Assembly (NCBI RefSeq): GCF_000179615.1
Contig: NZ_AEDD01000008.1
Coordinates: 124,001 to 188,000 of the forward strand
Source: Paenibacillus curdlanolyticus YK9
GTDB lineage: Bacteria; Bacillota; Bacilli; Paenibacillales; Paenibacillaceae
DNA: 64,000 nt
Direction of reading: 5' to 3'
In this document: piece by piece, positions 26,998 to 36,487 of the stretch
How the letters are laid out: each line of letters starts with the position of its first letter
Numbering within the stretch: the stretch's first letter is position 1
The notes under the pieces: model-generated
Told to the model about the DNA's origin: nothing
Databases searched by the model: none
Seen by the model: the letters and a program-made list of their open reading frames with translations, nothing else
Translations under genes and position numbers: made by a program

Positions 26998-27612
26998 CTA
27001 TGACCGCTTCTGGATTTCCATCATCAGCTTCTGATATTCCCGAAGCTGCTCAGGTGTCCACTTCGACCCTTCGAACAGCTCGCCGGAACGGGCCAGCTCA
27101 AGCAGCTCCTCCAGCCATAGACGCTCGGTTTCGCCGAACCGGATAAAGCCTTTAATCATCATGGACGAGCCCTTGGGCAAAAACTCGCCTTTAATCGCCA
27201 ATACATGCTGGAGTCGTTCCAGCCTTGCGACGCCGTTGGCAATCTGCTGCTCAATGGACTGGATGATCTTATCGGGATCCGCATGCCGCACGAACGGAAG
27301 ACCGAGAAAGATCGGCTGCTGCGGATACGAGCTCTGTCCGAATTGGACATACAGCAGCCTGAGAAACTCCGTTTTTCCGGCATCGGTAATGCGGAATATC
27401 GTTTTATCCGGACGATTCTCGCTTGCTGTCGGGACAATTTCCGCTGCTTCAATCAGTTGGTCCGCACGCAGCTGGTCCACTGCATAGTACAGTGAACCGT
27501 CGCGGAGCTTGAACGATTCGTCCCAATTGCGCTGTTTGATCGTCTGGCGAATTTCGTATGGATGCTTGTCGCCCTCCATGAGCAATCCGAGAACAAGCAG
27601 CTTCATCGACAT
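26998..27612 (-). CDS. PadR-family transcriptional regulator
   Basis: Small regulator (204 aa) with an N-terminal PadR winged helix (residues ~1-85, starting MSMKLLVLGLLMEGDKHPYEI) and a C-terminal Vir-like helical domain used for dimerisation. It begins 5 bp after the stop of the MFS transporter gene on the same strand, so it is the second gene of that operon. PadR proteins usually repress a neighbouring drug-efflux gene and respond to its substrate. Two TCAA-type palindromes at the operon promoter (29229-29271) are likely binding sites. Confidence 0.92.
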   Translation of the reverse strand: MSMKLLVLGLLMEGDKHPYEIRQTIKQRNWDESFKLRDGSLYYAVDQLRADQLIEAAEIVPTASENRPDKTIFRITDAGKTEFLRLLYVQFGQSSYPQQPIFLGLPFVRHADPDKIIQSIEQQIANGVARLERLQHVLAIKGEFLPKGSSMMIKGFIRFGETERLWLEELLELARSGELFEGSKWTPEQLREYQKLMMEIQKRS

Positions 27613-27617
27613 GATGG

Positions 27618-29189
27618 TTACCCTTTCTGAAGGGCAGGGTCAGGCTTTCCGCCAGCTCCGGCTTGCGGCGAGCCCGGATGGCCTTGCTTGGACGTTTCCA
27701 AGCGAGCATTGCCCATCAGGACGATGAAGATGAAGGCAACGACAGGCAGGATAACGGACCATTGGAACACGTAGATGATCGAGTCGGACAGCTTGCCGAG
27801 CAGCAGGGAAACAACGTCCGCAGGCATATGCATTTTGGCTTGAACGGCAGGATCAAGCAGCGCTTGGCCGCCTTTGATCTGCTCAGCCATCTCTGGATTA
27901 ATATTCGGCAAGGCAGCGATGCCGGCTTGGAAGTCATGCTTCTGGAGCGCGCCGAATACCGTAATGCCGAGCGCGGAGCCGATCGTGCGGAAGAAGGTGA
28001 TCAGCGACGATGCCGAGCCTTTGTACTGCGGCGGAACCGCGTTAAGCGTCGAGATGTTGAGCAGCGAGAAGGAAACGCCGATGCCGAGTCCAACGATTAT
28101 CATATATAAGGCGATCATTAGGCGACTCGTCGTTTCATCCATTGCAAAGCCGAGCAGCGACGTGCCGACAAGCAAGACGAGCACAGACACAAGCATGATG
28201 CTGCGGTATTTGAACTTGCTTACGATCCGGCCGCCAACCTGCGCGCTGACGACGACGCCGAGCATCATCGGAATAAGCACCGTACTTGTTTCGGTCGCAG
28301 TTTTGTGGAACACGCCTTGAATGAAGATCGGGATATACGTAGCGCCCGCCATCATAATGCCGCCGTATAGCAAGCTGATCATCATGCTGCTTGTGAACAG
28401 GCGTTTGCTGAACAGACTCAGCTTGACGATCGGATCCTTGGCTTTAACTTCAACAACCAGGAACAGAATAAGGAACACAACGCAGCCGATGAAGAGCGAG
28501 ATCGTCTTCATGCTGTCCCATGCCCAGCCTTCCGTACCGCCGAGCTCCAGCCCGAACATGAGGAATAGAATTGCTGCGGTCAGCGTGAAAGCGCCAAGCC
28601 AATCGATCGACGGCTTCTTGGTGCTGCGCGTTTCATGATATGCCTGCGTGATGAACAGAATCGCGAGCAAGCCGATCGGCACATTGATGTAGAAAATCCA
28701 GCGCCAGCTGATGTTGTCCGTAATCGCGCCGCCTAGAATCGGACCGAATACGCTCGAGATGCCGAATACGGCGCCGAACAGGCCCATCATTTTACCGCGC
28801 TTCTCAGCCGGGAACAGATCGAAAATAATCGTGAAGACGATTGGCATCAATGCCCCGCCCCCGATCCCTTGGATCGCCCTATAAATAATGAGCTGATTCA
28901 TATCCTGCGCCGTTCCGCACAGAATCGAGCCTACGATGAATAAAATCAAGCCCATCAAGAAGAAGCGCTTGCGTCCGTAGATGTCGGACAGCTTGCCGAT
29001 GATTGGCGTCGATACGACCATCGCAATCATGTAAGCGGAATATACCCAGATGAAGCTCTCGAAGCCGCCCAGCTTCTTAATAATTGTAGCCATTGCCGTC
29101 GAAACGATCGTCTGGTCGAGCGAGGCCATGAAAAGTCCCAGCAGCAGGCCCGCGACAACCAGCTTCACGTTGCTGTTTTTGGCGTCCAT
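27618..29189 (-). CDS. MFS drug exporter, DHA2 (14-TMS, EmrB/QacA-like) family
   Basis: Proton-driven efflux pump (523 aa). The ATG at 29189 is used because AAAGGAAG lies just upstream; a longer frame reaching 29234 has no ribosome binding site and runs through the promoter region. The N-terminus shows the family segment [18 protein letters not shown] (motif D1-like, with Asp in helix 1), and the cytoplasmic loop [11 protein letters not shown] is motif A. The length and hydrophobic pattern fit 14 helices. It is cotranscribed with padR, which suggests induction by a toxic compound. Substrate unknown. Confidence 0.93.
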   Translation of the reverse strand: MDAKNSNVKLVVAGLLLGLFMASLDQTIVSTAMATIIKKLGGFESFIWVYSAYMIAMVVSTPIIGKLSDIYGRKRFFLMGLILFIVGSILCGTAQDMNQLIIYRAIQGIGGGALMPIVFTIIFDLFPAEKRGKMMGLFGAVFGISSVFGPILGGAITDNISWRWIFYINVPIGLLAILFITQAYHETRSTKKPSIDWLGAFTLTAAILFLMFGLELGGTEGWAWDSMKTISLFIGCVVFLILFLVVEVKAKDPIVKLSLFSKRLFTSSMMISLLYGGIMMAGATYIPIFIQGVFHKTATETSTVLIPMMLGVVVSAQVGGRIVSKFKYRSIMLVSVLVLLVGTSLLGFAMDETTSRLMIALYMIIVGLGIGVSFSLLNISTLNAVPPQYKGSASSLITFFRTIGSALGITVFGALQKHDFQAGIAALPNINPEMAEQIKGGQALLDPAVQAKMHMPADVVSLLLGKLSDSIIYVFQWSVILPVVAFIFIVLMGNARLETSKQGHPGSPQAGAGGKPDPALQKG

Positions 29190-29228
29190 GTTCAACTTCC
29201 TTTCGTGATCGATTGCTATCGATCTGTT

Positions 29229-29281
29229 ACTCAAATTTGATTACCCTTGCTTATTATACTCAAAATTGAGTGGATTACAAC
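29229..29281 (-). promoter_or_regulatory. Promoter of the MFS-padR operon with paired operator-like palindromes
   Basis: On the minus strand TTGTAA (at 29275-29280) and TATAAT (29253-29258) form a promoter with a 16-bp spacer. The palindrome ACTCAA-AA-TTGAGT (29258-29271) fills the spacer between the two boxes. A second copy of the core, ACTCAAATTTGA (29229-29240), lies 29 bp downstream near the expected start point. Two similar sites ~three helical turns apart are consistent with PadR autorepression. Confidence 0.6.
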
Positions 29282-29410
29282 CATATTCTTGCATCGGAGT
29301 CTCGTATTTGGTTTGGGAATTGCTGATAGTAATAGCATGAACTTTTTGGTATATTAGTTTAATATTTTCGGAAATTCAGGAACAGATAGAGATAATAGGG
29401 GGTGCTTCAA

Positions 29411-31195
29411 ATGAAACAATCGAATGCCGACCAGAATGTTTCTCGGCAGTCGTATCGCTGGGCGTTATCGTTTCTGCGGCCTTATGCGAAGCGAATAGCA
29501 CTGCTTGTCCTATGCAGCATATTGGCGGTCGCCGGAGACCTGCTTACGCCGAAGGTCATTCAATACATGATCGACCACGTCGTCAAGGAAGGGGATTTCC
29601 GCATCTTTTATTGGCTGCTTGGCCTGCTCGTTGCGGTCAATCTGCTGATGCTGATCGCGAAGAACGGGCGGAACATGCTGCAGCGGACGATTGGCGCGTT
29701 GGCATCCCGCGATATACAAGGCGCGATATTCCGACATTTGCGTAAGCTGGGCTTCGCGCATTATGAACGCCATCCGGCAGGCGAGACGCTTTCCATGTTC
29801 AACTCGGAGGTCGTATCGGTTCAACGCATCTACAGCCAATACTTGCCAGGCATTATTGATAACATTTTATATACCGCAGTCGCCATTACGCTGCTCATCA
29901 GCATTAACGCATGGCTAACGCTCATTATGGTGCCAACCTTTTGCCTCTATTATTTGTTTGGCCCCTATTTTGAGAAGAAGGCGTCCCATTACGGAAAACG
30001 GGCGGGCGAAGGACGAATCGCGTTTAACCAAAAGGTCTATGAAAGCGTATCCGGCTTCCGCGAGTTTCGCGCGTTCGGCGCGCAGCCTTGGTATCACGAG
30101 CGTACCTATGCGGAGCATAAGGCGTGGTCGCGCGACTATTTATCGGCGGCGACGTTCAGCTTTGCAAGGGGAAGCTTCCGGCGCATTACGTTTTATTTGG
30201 GCGCCATCGCCGTCTTTTTAACGGGCTATTATTTGGTGCGGCACGATTACGTCACGCTAGGGGAATTTGTTGCGTTTACGATCCTGTACATGTCTACGAT
30301 GTTTAGGCTGACGCTGCTTGTCACGCAGCTGACCGAGCAGCGGCTTATCATTCACCAGACCGCGCCGCTATATACGTTTATGCACAAGCCGATTGAGATC
30401 GAGGAGCCGACCGATCCGATCGAGCCCGCAGAGGTAAAGGGGCGCTTGGCGTTCGAAGGCGTCGAATTCGGCTATCCCGATCAGCCGCCAGTCATTCGAG
30501 GCTTCGATCTGGACATCCAGCCCGGAGAGAAAATCGCATTCGTCGGCGCAAGCGGCGGAGGCAAGTCAACGTTGTTCAAAATGGTTGGCCGGTTCTATGA
30601 TCCGACAAGCGGCCTGCTCCGGCTGGACGGCGTTCCGATTCATCAAATGCCGCTCGAACGGCTTCGTGAATCGATCGGCTATGTCTTCCAAGAGACGTAC
30701 CTGTTCGGGTCGTCCGTGAAGGATAACATTCGGTTCGGCAAGCCGGATGCGACCGATGAAGAAGTCGTCGCTGCCGCGAAGGCGGCTTACGCGCATGATT
30801 TCATTATGGAGCTGCCCGAAGGCTACGACACGCTGGTCGGGGAACGAGGAATCAAGCTGTCCGGCGGCCAGAAGCAGCGGGTTGCGATCGCGCGCATGTT
30901 TATCAAGCAGCCTGCCATCATCCTGCTCGATGAAGCTACTTCTTCACTAGATAATGTGAGCGAGTACGAGGTGCAGCAGGCGCTGGATGAAGTGCTGGTC
31001 GGCAGAACGACGATTGCGATCGCCCATCGGCTGTCGACGGTGAAGCATTTTGACCGCATCGTATTTCTTCAGGATGGACGCGCAGCAGAGGCTGGCTCCT
31101 ACGAGCAGTTGATGGCACGCAAGGGGCTGCTGTATGAGCTGGAGCTGGGGCAGTCGGGCACGGCGGGGGACAGGGATGAGGTGAAAGCTAGATGA
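29411..31195 (+). CDS. ABC exporter half-transporter (heterodimer subunit 1)
   Basis: Fused membrane and nucleotide-binding subunit (594 aa) of a type IV (multidrug-type) ABC exporter. ATG 29411 follows AGGGGG with 8-nt spacing. Six membrane helices occupy ~1-310. The ATPase domain (~345-590) carries Walker A GASGGGKST, signature LSGGQKQR, Walker B ILLDEATSSLD with the catalytic Glu, and the switch His in IAHRLST. Its last 4 bp overlap the next gene (ATGA), so the two halves are translated together. The substrate is unknown: lipid, peptide or drug. Confidence 0.93.
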   Translation: MKQSNADQNVSRQSYRWALSFLRPYAKRIALLVLCSILAVAGDLLTPKVIQYMIDHVVKEGDFRIFYWLLGLLVAVNLLMLIAKNGRNMLQRTIGALASRDIQGAIFRHLRKLGFAHYERHPAGETLSMFNSEVVSVQRIYSQYLPGIIDNILYTAVAITLLISINAWLTLIMVPTFCLYYLFGPYFEKKASHYGKRAGEGRIAFNQKVYESVSGFREFRAFGAQPWYHERTYAEHKAWSRDYLSAATFSFARGSFRRITFYLGAIAVFLTGYYLVRHDYVTLGEFVAFTILYMSTMFRLTLLVTQLTEQRLIIHQTAPLYTFMHKPIEIEEPTDPIEPAEVKGRLAFEGVEFGYPDQPPVIRGFDLDIQPGEKIAFVGASGGGKSTLFKMVGRFYDPTSGLLRLDGVPIHQMPLERLRESIGYVFQETYLFGSSVKDNIRFGKPDATDEEVVAAAKAAYAHDFIMELPEGYDTLVGERGIKLSGGQKQRVAIARMFIKQPAIILLDEATSSLDNVSEYEVQQALDEVLVGRTTIAIAHRLSTVKHFDRIVFLQDGRAAEAGSYEQLMARKGLLYELELGQSGTAGDRDEVKAR

Positions 31196-32904
31196 GCTAC
31201 TGGCAGTTTATTCGCAGCAATTTGTCAATTGTAAAAGGAACCTATGCACTCGTGCTGTTATTTCTTGTGCTGGAGTCGGTCTCAAACTATTCGCTTGTCT
31301 ATGTGCAAAAAATATTAATCGACGATGTATTCGGCAGCGGCCATTACGACCTGCTCGTTACGGTCATTACGGTATTCGCTGTCGCGGGGCTCGTGCACGC
31401 CCTGATGTTTACGATGACCAGCCGGTATTTGGTCAAAAATGAATTCGCGATTAGCCACGCGCTGCTGCGGCGCATGCTGGGTAGAATCGAGCATGTGCCC
31501 ATCGAACGATTCGGCCGTGACCGGAACGGCAAGTATGTCTACACGATGACGCAGGATTTGTTCCAAGCCGCTAGCTTCCTAGGCTGGCAGCTGCCGCGGG
31601 GCGGGCAAGAGATCCTTAACTTTCTTATATTAGTCGGAATTATCGGCTTCGCGAATCCCATGATGCTGCTGATGATGCTCGTTATGTGCGGATTTTACCT
31701 CGGAGCGGGCTACTATTTCTCGCCTAAGCTGCATGAAGCGGCGAAGAAAGTATCAGAGCGCCGTACAGCGCTGCTCATTCAGATCGAGGAGGGCGTCGCT
31801 TCGACTCGTGAAGTCATCGCGTTCCATCGGCTGAAGTGGGAGGAGAAGCTGTATAACAAGCTGTTTGACCGCTATTATGAGCAGTTTCTGGAGGAAGGCA
31901 AGCTGGTCAATCGGCAGATGCGGTGGAGCGATCCGATGAAATGGGGCATCGGCCTGATCGTCCTCGGGTATGGCGGCTATGAGCTGATGCACGGCCGCAT
32001 TTCGATCGGGATGTTCGTTATCGTCTTCCAATTCGCAACGCAGATGTCCGACGCTTGCTATAACGTGTTCCAGTTTTTCATGGGCTTCTCCAGCCAGAAA
32101 GCTTATATGGATCGGGTTAACAGCATGCTGACGCTGGAGCAAAATGCGCCGGGTGTGCGCAGGCTGAACGAGCCTCCGAAGGAAATTGCCTTCGAGGACG
32201 TCCGGTTCCGCTATGCGGAGGAGCTGCCGGATGTGATCCAGTCGCTGACTGCGGAGCTCCAAGCAGGCCGCAAGCTGGCTTTCGTCGGTTCGAGCGGCGG
32301 CGGGAAATCGACGATCGCCCAGTTGCTGATTCGGTTCTATGACCCGGCGGAAGGAACAATCCGGCTGAATGGCATTCCGATCAGCGAGCTGGATCGGCAG
32401 CAGTGGACGGATGGCTTGTCTATCGTGTTTCAAGATCCGTATATGTTCCCGGATACGATTCGCGAAAATCTGCTGCTGGGACGAGACGGCGTGGCGCAAG
32501 ACAAGCTTGAGGAAGCGTGCCGGATCGCGCAGATCGACAGCTTCATTGAGCAGCTGCCGGACGGCTATGATACGCAAGTCGGCGAACGCGGCATTAAGCT
32601 GTCCGGCGGACAGCGCCAGCGGCTCGCGATTGCGCGCGCCATTATTGGCAATCCGTCGATTCTCGTCCTCGACGAAGCGACCTCCGCGCTTGATCTGGAG
32701 ACGGAGCGCAAGCTGCTTGCTGCTCTTGACCAACATCGCGAGGGGCTGACGATGATCATGATCGCGCATCGGCTGTCGACGATTGAGAACGCGGACCAGA
32801 TATATGTGCTCGACCGCGGGCGCTTGGCCGACAGCGGCACGCATGAGGAGCTGCTGGCGAAGCCGGGTGGCGTTTATGGGGAATTGTTGATGGCGCAGCG
32901 TTAG
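31192..32904 (+). CDS. ABC exporter half-transporter (heterodimer subunit 2)
   Basis: Partner of the preceding gene (570 aa), with the same layout: six membrane helices (~1-305) and an ATPase domain (~330-570) with Walker A GSSGGGKST, signature LSGGQRQR, Walker B LVLDEATSALD and IAHRLST. Both nucleotide sites therefore look catalytically complete, unlike heterodimers such as BmrCD in which one site is degenerate. Translational coupling with the upstream gene through the 4-bp overlap supports a heterodimer. Confidence 0.93.
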   Translation: MSYWQFIRSNLSIVKGTYALVLLFLVLESVSNYSLVYVQKILIDDVFGSGHYDLLVTVITVFAVAGLVHALMFTMTSRYLVKNEFAISHALLRRMLGRIEHVPIERFGRDRNGKYVYTMTQDLFQAASFLGWQLPRGGQEILNFLILVGIIGFANPMMLLMMLVMCGFYLGAGYYFSPKLHEAAKKVSERRTALLIQIEEGVASTREVIAFHRLKWEEKLYNKLFDRYYEQFLEEGKLVNRQMRWSDPMKWGIGLIVLGYGGYELMHGRISIGMFVIVFQFATQMSDACYNVFQFFMGFSSQKAYMDRVNSMLTLEQNAPGVRRLNEPPKEIAFEDVRFRYAEELPDVIQSLTAELQAGRKLAFVGSSGGGKSTIAQLLIRFYDPAEGTIRLNGIPISELDRQQWTDGLSIVFQDPYMFPDTIRENLLLGRDGVAQDKLEEACRIAQIDSFIEQLPDGYDTQVGERGIKLSGGQRQRLAIARAIIGNPSILVLDEATSALDLETERKLLAALDQHREGLTMIMIAHRLSTIENADQIYVLDRGRLADSGTHEELLAKPGGVYGELLMAQR

Positions 32905-32935
32905 GTGGGGGAGCAGGAGAGAGGGGGAAACGGAA

Positions 32936-33370
32936 ATGTGGAAAGATTTCATCCGAACGATCAAAGAAGACGCAGCGTTTGCAAAGGCTGCAACCGAGGC
33001 AGAGCTTGAAGAGGTTAGTGACCGATTCAATCTAGTGCTTCCTAAAGAATTGAAAGATTTATTAGAAGAAACAAACGGTGTATCTGATGAGTATGGGTGC
33101 CACCTTGTTTGGCCAACCAGCCGAATTATCGAGGAAAATCTAGAGGCTAGAAGCTCCGAAGATTATAAAGACGAATATATGCCATTCGATAGTCTATTGT
33201 TCGTTGCTGATGCAGGGAATGGTGATTTGTTCGGTTATTCCGTCCTAAACGGAGCCATCACCAAGGATGATATTTATACTTGGAATCACGAAGATGATAG
33301 CCGGACTTGGGTTGCTCCTTCTTTAAAGCAATTTATTGAGGGGTGGATTAAGGGAGAGATTAGCGTGTAG
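32936..33370 (+). CDS. SMI1/KNR4 (SUKH-1) family protein
   Basis: Cytosolic 144-aa protein with the SUKH fold: TEAELEEVSDRFNLVLPKELKDLL near the N-terminus, and FVADAGNGDLFGYSV in the middle matching the conserved ADAGNGD core. Many bacterial SUKH proteins are immunity proteins against polymorphic toxins, others are orphans; no toxin gene is next to it here. GAGAGAGGGGG precedes the ATG. Base composition is more AT-rich than the flanking ABC genes, which hints at separate acquisition. Confidence 0.82.
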   Translation: MWKDFIRTIKEDAAFAKAATEAELEEVSDRFNLVLPKELKDLLEETNGVSDEYGCHLVWPTSRIIEENLEARSSEDYKDEYMPFDSLLFVADAGNGDLFGYSVLNGAITKDDIYTWNHEDDSRTWVAPSLKQFIEGWIKGEISV

Positions 33371-33419
33371 CTGTTGTATGCGTGGCCAGTATGAACAATA
33401 AGTAGAGATGGGGGAAACG

Positions 33420-34508
33420 ATGAGCACGTATACAAAAAAACATCTAATGGCTTCCTTTTTAGCTGGTGCGGTATTTTTTAGCGGAATCGGATATGCATCA
33501 AATCCGAGCAATATAAACGTCGTTTTTCAACCGATAAAGTATTATTTTGAAGGTGTGGAGAAAAAAACACCGGATAATCAACGAGGGTTTATTTACAATG
33601 GCACGACGTATGTCCCGCTGCGATTCGTTGCGGAATCACTCGGGCAGCAGGTTCGTTATGACGGAGCCGCTACGTCTATTTATTTGAATCAAAAGCTTGA
33701 GGCGGTGGCAGGCGGCGCCAACGTAGCCGTCGTTAACGGCGTTAGGATTACGGAGCGTCAACTTTATGAAGGGCTGCTTGGAGGGGGGAGAGGTAAAACC
33801 CAATTAGATAACCTTATCGATACTGAGCTCGTTAAACAAGAAGCCGACAAGAAGGGAATTGTCGTTTCTGATGCAGATATAGCTGCAGAACTTGCAGTTA
33901 TGGTTAGAAGAATTGGGTCTGAAGAAGCACTCAACGAGGCATTGAAGCAAAACCAATTGACAGTTGAGGATCTCTACCCTGATCTGATCCAACAAGTTCG
34001 GTTGCGTAAACTGCTTCAATCGAGAATTCATATAACGGATCAAGAGGTTAGGGATTATTATACTGAGAACTTGGAATATATAACTCAGCCCGAACAAGTA
34101 CGCGCGTCGCATATTCTGGTCGAAACCAAAGCAGAGGCGGATATTATAGTAAAAGAATTGAACAACGGAGGCGATTTCGCCACAATTGCCAAACAGAAGT
34201 CGCTAGACACGGGTTCGAAGAATGCAGGTGGAGATTTAGGCTATTTCGAAAGAGGCGTAATGGATCAATCCTTCGAGGATGCAGCGTTTTCACTGAAAGT
34301 TGGCGAGATTAGCAAGCCTGTTAAATCTGAATTCGGTTATCATATTATTCTAGTAACTGACCATAAGGCTGCAGTAACGCCGACGTTCGAGGAAGAGAAG
34401 GCAACTATTCGCGAGATGCTTACCACTGAGAAAATCTATGAACTAGCGGCGACATTTATTGAAGGTCTTCGCGCGCAAGCGAAAATCGAGAATAAGCTAA
34501 TAAAGTAG
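33420..34508 (+). CDS. Exported PpiC-type peptidyl-prolyl isomerase with N-terminal stalk (copper amine oxidase-like) domain
   Basis: Predicted extracytoplasmic foldase (362 aa). ATG 33420 follows GGGGGAA; the ATG 12 bp upstream overlaps that site. Signal peptide ~1-26. Residues ~40-95 (RGFIYNGTTYVPLRFVAESLGQ) form the stalk domain usual in Paenibacillus wall proteins. A SurA-N-like helical region (~100-220) precedes a parvulin domain (~228-325, starting RASHILVETKAEA, with GGDLGYFERG). Unlike the B. subtilis foldase PrsA it has no lipobox, so the stalk domain may replace lipid anchoring. Function is inferred from domains. Confidence 0.88.
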   Translation: MSTYTKKHLMASFLAGAVFFSGIGYASNPSNINVVFQPIKYYFEGVEKKTPDNQRGFIYNGTTYVPLRFVAESLGQQVRYDGAATSIYLNQKLEAVAGGANVAVVNGVRITERQLYEGLLGGGRGKTQLDNLIDTELVKQEADKKGIVVSDADIAAELAVMVRRIGSEEALNEALKQNQLTVEDLYPDLIQQVRLRKLLQSRIHITDQEVRDYYTENLEYITQPEQVRASHILVETKAEADIIVKELNNGGDFATIAKQKSLDTGSKNAGGDLGYFERGVMDQSFEDAAFSLKVGEISKPVKSEFGYHIILVTDHKAAVTPTFEEEKATIREMLTTEKIYELAATFIEGLRAQAKIENKLIK

Positions 34509-34517
34509 CTAACAAAA

Positions 34518-34588
34518 CACCCCATGAATTTCACTGAATCGACCCGAGCGAAACGGGGGATTCAATGATTTTTCATGGGGTGCTTTTT
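34518..34588. terminator. Bidirectional terminator between foldase and spoVR genes
   Basis: CACCCCATGAA (34518-34528) pairs with TTCATGGGGTG (34572-34582). An inner stem CACTGAATC/GATTCAATG extends it, and the tail is CTTTTTG. It serves the + strand foldase gene and probably the convergent spoVR gene too. Confidence 0.85.
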
Positions 34589-34624
34589 GTGGGATTATTA
34601 ATCAGTTTTATTCCGCTACTTCGT

Positions 34625-36064
34625 TCAAATAAACTTCCGGCTCGTCTTCTTCCCATCGCAGCTGAACACGATCTTCTTATCCTCGATAAACGTCTCCAAA
34701 TGGATCGACTTGCCCCACAGCTGCACAATGTAAGGGAGGGTGCGCTCCAAATATTTGAGATCAAGCTCGACGCCCTCGTAGTTGTGCTTGAGGTACATTT
34801 CGCCGACGCGGTTGAAATCGCCGTCTTGCACGACGATGCTCGGGAAGCCGCCGTTGACGCGGGAGACGACCAACTGGTCGCGGATGTTGGCCCACGCCTT
34901 GTCGGTAATTTTCCACTCGGGGCCTTTCTTCTCGAACACGTACAGGTCGAGCTCCTTCACAAGCTGCTTATCAAGGTAGTTGCGCAGGAACGACATGTCG
35001 GAATCCTCTTCGCGAACCTCGAAAATTTTCTCGCGCCCCTTGCCTGGCTTCATGCCGAACCGGTCGCGCTCCTCTTGCGTCGGGTTATCCCAGCGCTTCT
35101 CGATATGCTCGAAAATTTTCAGCCCCAAATAGTACGGATTCAGCGTGTGCCGGGAAGGCACGACGACGGAGCTGTTCAGCTTGGCGAATTCGATCGTTTC
35201 CTCGCTCGTCAGGTCGAGCTCGCGGATGATGCGCTGATGCCAGTAGGAGGCCCAGCCTTCGTTCATGATTTTGGTCTCCAGCTGTGGCCAGAAGTAGAGC
35301 ATCTCGTCGCGCAGCATGGACATGATGTCGCGCTGCCAATCTTCAAGTGACGTCGAATATTCCTCGATGAACCAGACGAGATCCTTCTCCGGCTGCGGCG
35401 GGAACCGTTTAAGATTGGCATTTTTGTCTTCGGAGTCATCTTCATTGGTCTCAAGCGACCATAAATCGTCGTAGAGGCTGCCCTTAGGTTCCCGCGCAGC
35501 GGAACGATCTCGTTCTTTGATTTGAAGCTCAATGTATCTCGTCTTATCGAGGTTGTAGGGCTTAATGATCGTCGGATCGATATGCTCTTGGATCGCAAGG
35601 ACGGCGTCGATAAACTTCTCTACGCGCTCTGTCCCGTACTCCATCTCGTATTGCGCCACGCGCTCGGCTGTCGCGGACATGCTCTCGACCATATTGCGGT
35701 TCGTCTGGCTGAAGCGGGCATTGTTTTTGAAAAAGTCGCAGTGCGCGAGCACGTGGGCGACGATCAGCTTGTTCTGGATCAAGGAGTTGCCGTCGAGCAG
35801 GAAAGCGTAGCAGGGATTGGAGTTGATGACGAGCTCATAAATTTTGCTAAGGCCAAAATCGTACTGCATCTTCATCTTATTAAACGTCTTGCCAAAGCTC
35901 CAATGGCTAAACCGCGTCGGCATCCCGTACGCCCCGAATGTGTAGATGATGTCGGCGGGGCAAATCTCGTAACGCATCGGATAAAAGTCGAGGCCGAACC
36001 CTTGGGCGATTTCGGTAATCTCATCAATCGCGCGCTCCAGTTGGCGGATTTCATCTTGTTTCAT
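34625..36064 (-). CDS. spoVR: SpoVR family sporulation protein
   Basis: Sporulation stage V protein R (479 aa), linked to spore cortex formation in Bacillus and often functionally tied to PrkA and YhbH. ATG 36064 is preceded by GGAGGG with 9-nt spacing; an upstream ATG at 36100 would read through this site and into a repeat. Conserved SpoVR segments are visible: [21 protein letters not shown] near the start, [13 protein letters not shown], and [12 protein letters not shown]. The partner yhbH is in this window at 52017, 16 kb away; prkA is not seen. The 5' untranslated region contains copy A of the direct repeat at 36085. Confidence 0.95.
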   Translation of the reverse strand: MKQDEIRQLERAIDEITEIAQGFGLDFYPMRYEICPADIIYTFGAYGMPTRFSHWSFGKTFNKMKMQYDFGLSKIYELVINSNPCYAFLLDGNSLIQNKLIVAHVLAHCDFFKNNARFSQTNRNMVESMSATAERVAQYEMEYGTERVEKFIDAVLAIQEHIDPTIIKPYNLDKTRYIELQIKERDRSAAREPKGSLYDDLWSLETNEDDSEDKNANLKRFPPQPEKDLVWFIEEYSTSLEDWQRDIMSMLRDEMLYFWPQLETKIMNEGWASYWHQRIIRELDLTSEETIEFAKLNSSVVVPSRHTLNPYYLGLKIFEHIEKRWDNPTQEERDRFGMKPGKGREKIFEVREEDSDMSFLRNYLDKQLVKELDLYVFEKKGPEWKITDKAWANIRDQLVVSRVNGGFPSIVVQDGDFNRVGEMYLKHNYEGVELDLKYLERTLPYIVQLWGKSIHLETFIEDKKIVFSCDGKKTSRKFI

Positions 36065-36084
36065 CGGTTTGATCCCTCCGAGCG

Positions 36085-36142
36085 GTAAAGTACGTTTCAT
36101 ACCAAAGGTATGTCTTAGGGGGGAGGGATATGCCTGGGGGAG
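36085..36142. repeat. Direct repeat, copy A, in the spoVR leader
   Basis: A ~58-bp segment beginning GTAAAGTACGTTTCATAC and containing the perfect inverted repeat CATACC-AAA-GGTATG, then a G-rich stretch and GGGATATG. A ~54-bp near-copy with small gaps lies at 36873-36926 in the same orientation. The two copies bracket the toxin-antitoxin pair. Confidence 0.8.
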
Positions 36143-36162
36143 CGATGATTCTATGACCGAAG

Positions 36163-36193
36163 TTGTTAAGGTAAAGCTCCTTTATGGTATAAT
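36163..36193 (+). promoter_or_regulatory. Promoter of the toxin-antitoxin pair
   Basis: TATAAT at 36188-36193 is a perfect -10 box. TTGTTA at 36163-36168 is a possible -35 box with a slightly long 19-bp spacer. Confidence 0.45.
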
Positions 36194-36253
36194 TCAGAGA
36201 TAAGACTCATGGTTATTCCAGTCATGGAGTCAAAGCCTAAGGAGGGTGAGATC

Positions 36254-36487
36254 ATGCAATTTAGCCTGAAAGCTCCCGACGGTACGGTGATCGAGTCGTA
36301 TCATAAAGATCGCAAAGCGTTCATTCAGATTGCGGGCATGGAATACGAAATTTATAATCCGGTCGATGAGTTCGACGCTGACCCGGAGATTAGAAAGATG
36401 ATTGAGGAATCCGAAGAAGACATTAAGCACGGCAGAGTGTATTCGACGGAAGAAATGATTGAAGCGATTAAGCGCGGTGAATTGTAA
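36254..36487 (+). CDS. Putative antitoxin of a RelE/ParE-type module
   Basis: 77-aa acidic protein. ATG 36254 follows AAGGAGGGTGAG. The C-terminal part, with EESEEDIKHGRVYSTEEMIEAIKR, resembles the toxin-binding tails of antitoxins paired with RelE/ParE toxins. The N-terminal half is short and beta-like (KAPDGTVIESYHKDRKAFIQI) and is not a classic ribbon-helix-helix or Phd fold that I can name. Its stop is immediately followed by the toxin TTG, the usual antitoxin-first order with translational coupling. Function is inferred from gene order and the partner. Confidence 0.7.
   Translation: MQFSLKAPDGTVIESYHKDRKAFIQIAGMEYEIYNPVDEFDADPEIRKMIEESEEDIKHGRVYSTEEMIEAIKRGEL

Noticed and set aside
35522-36088. 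Plus-strand frame opposite spoVR
   Set aside because: Antisense to a conserved gene with no ribosome binding site.
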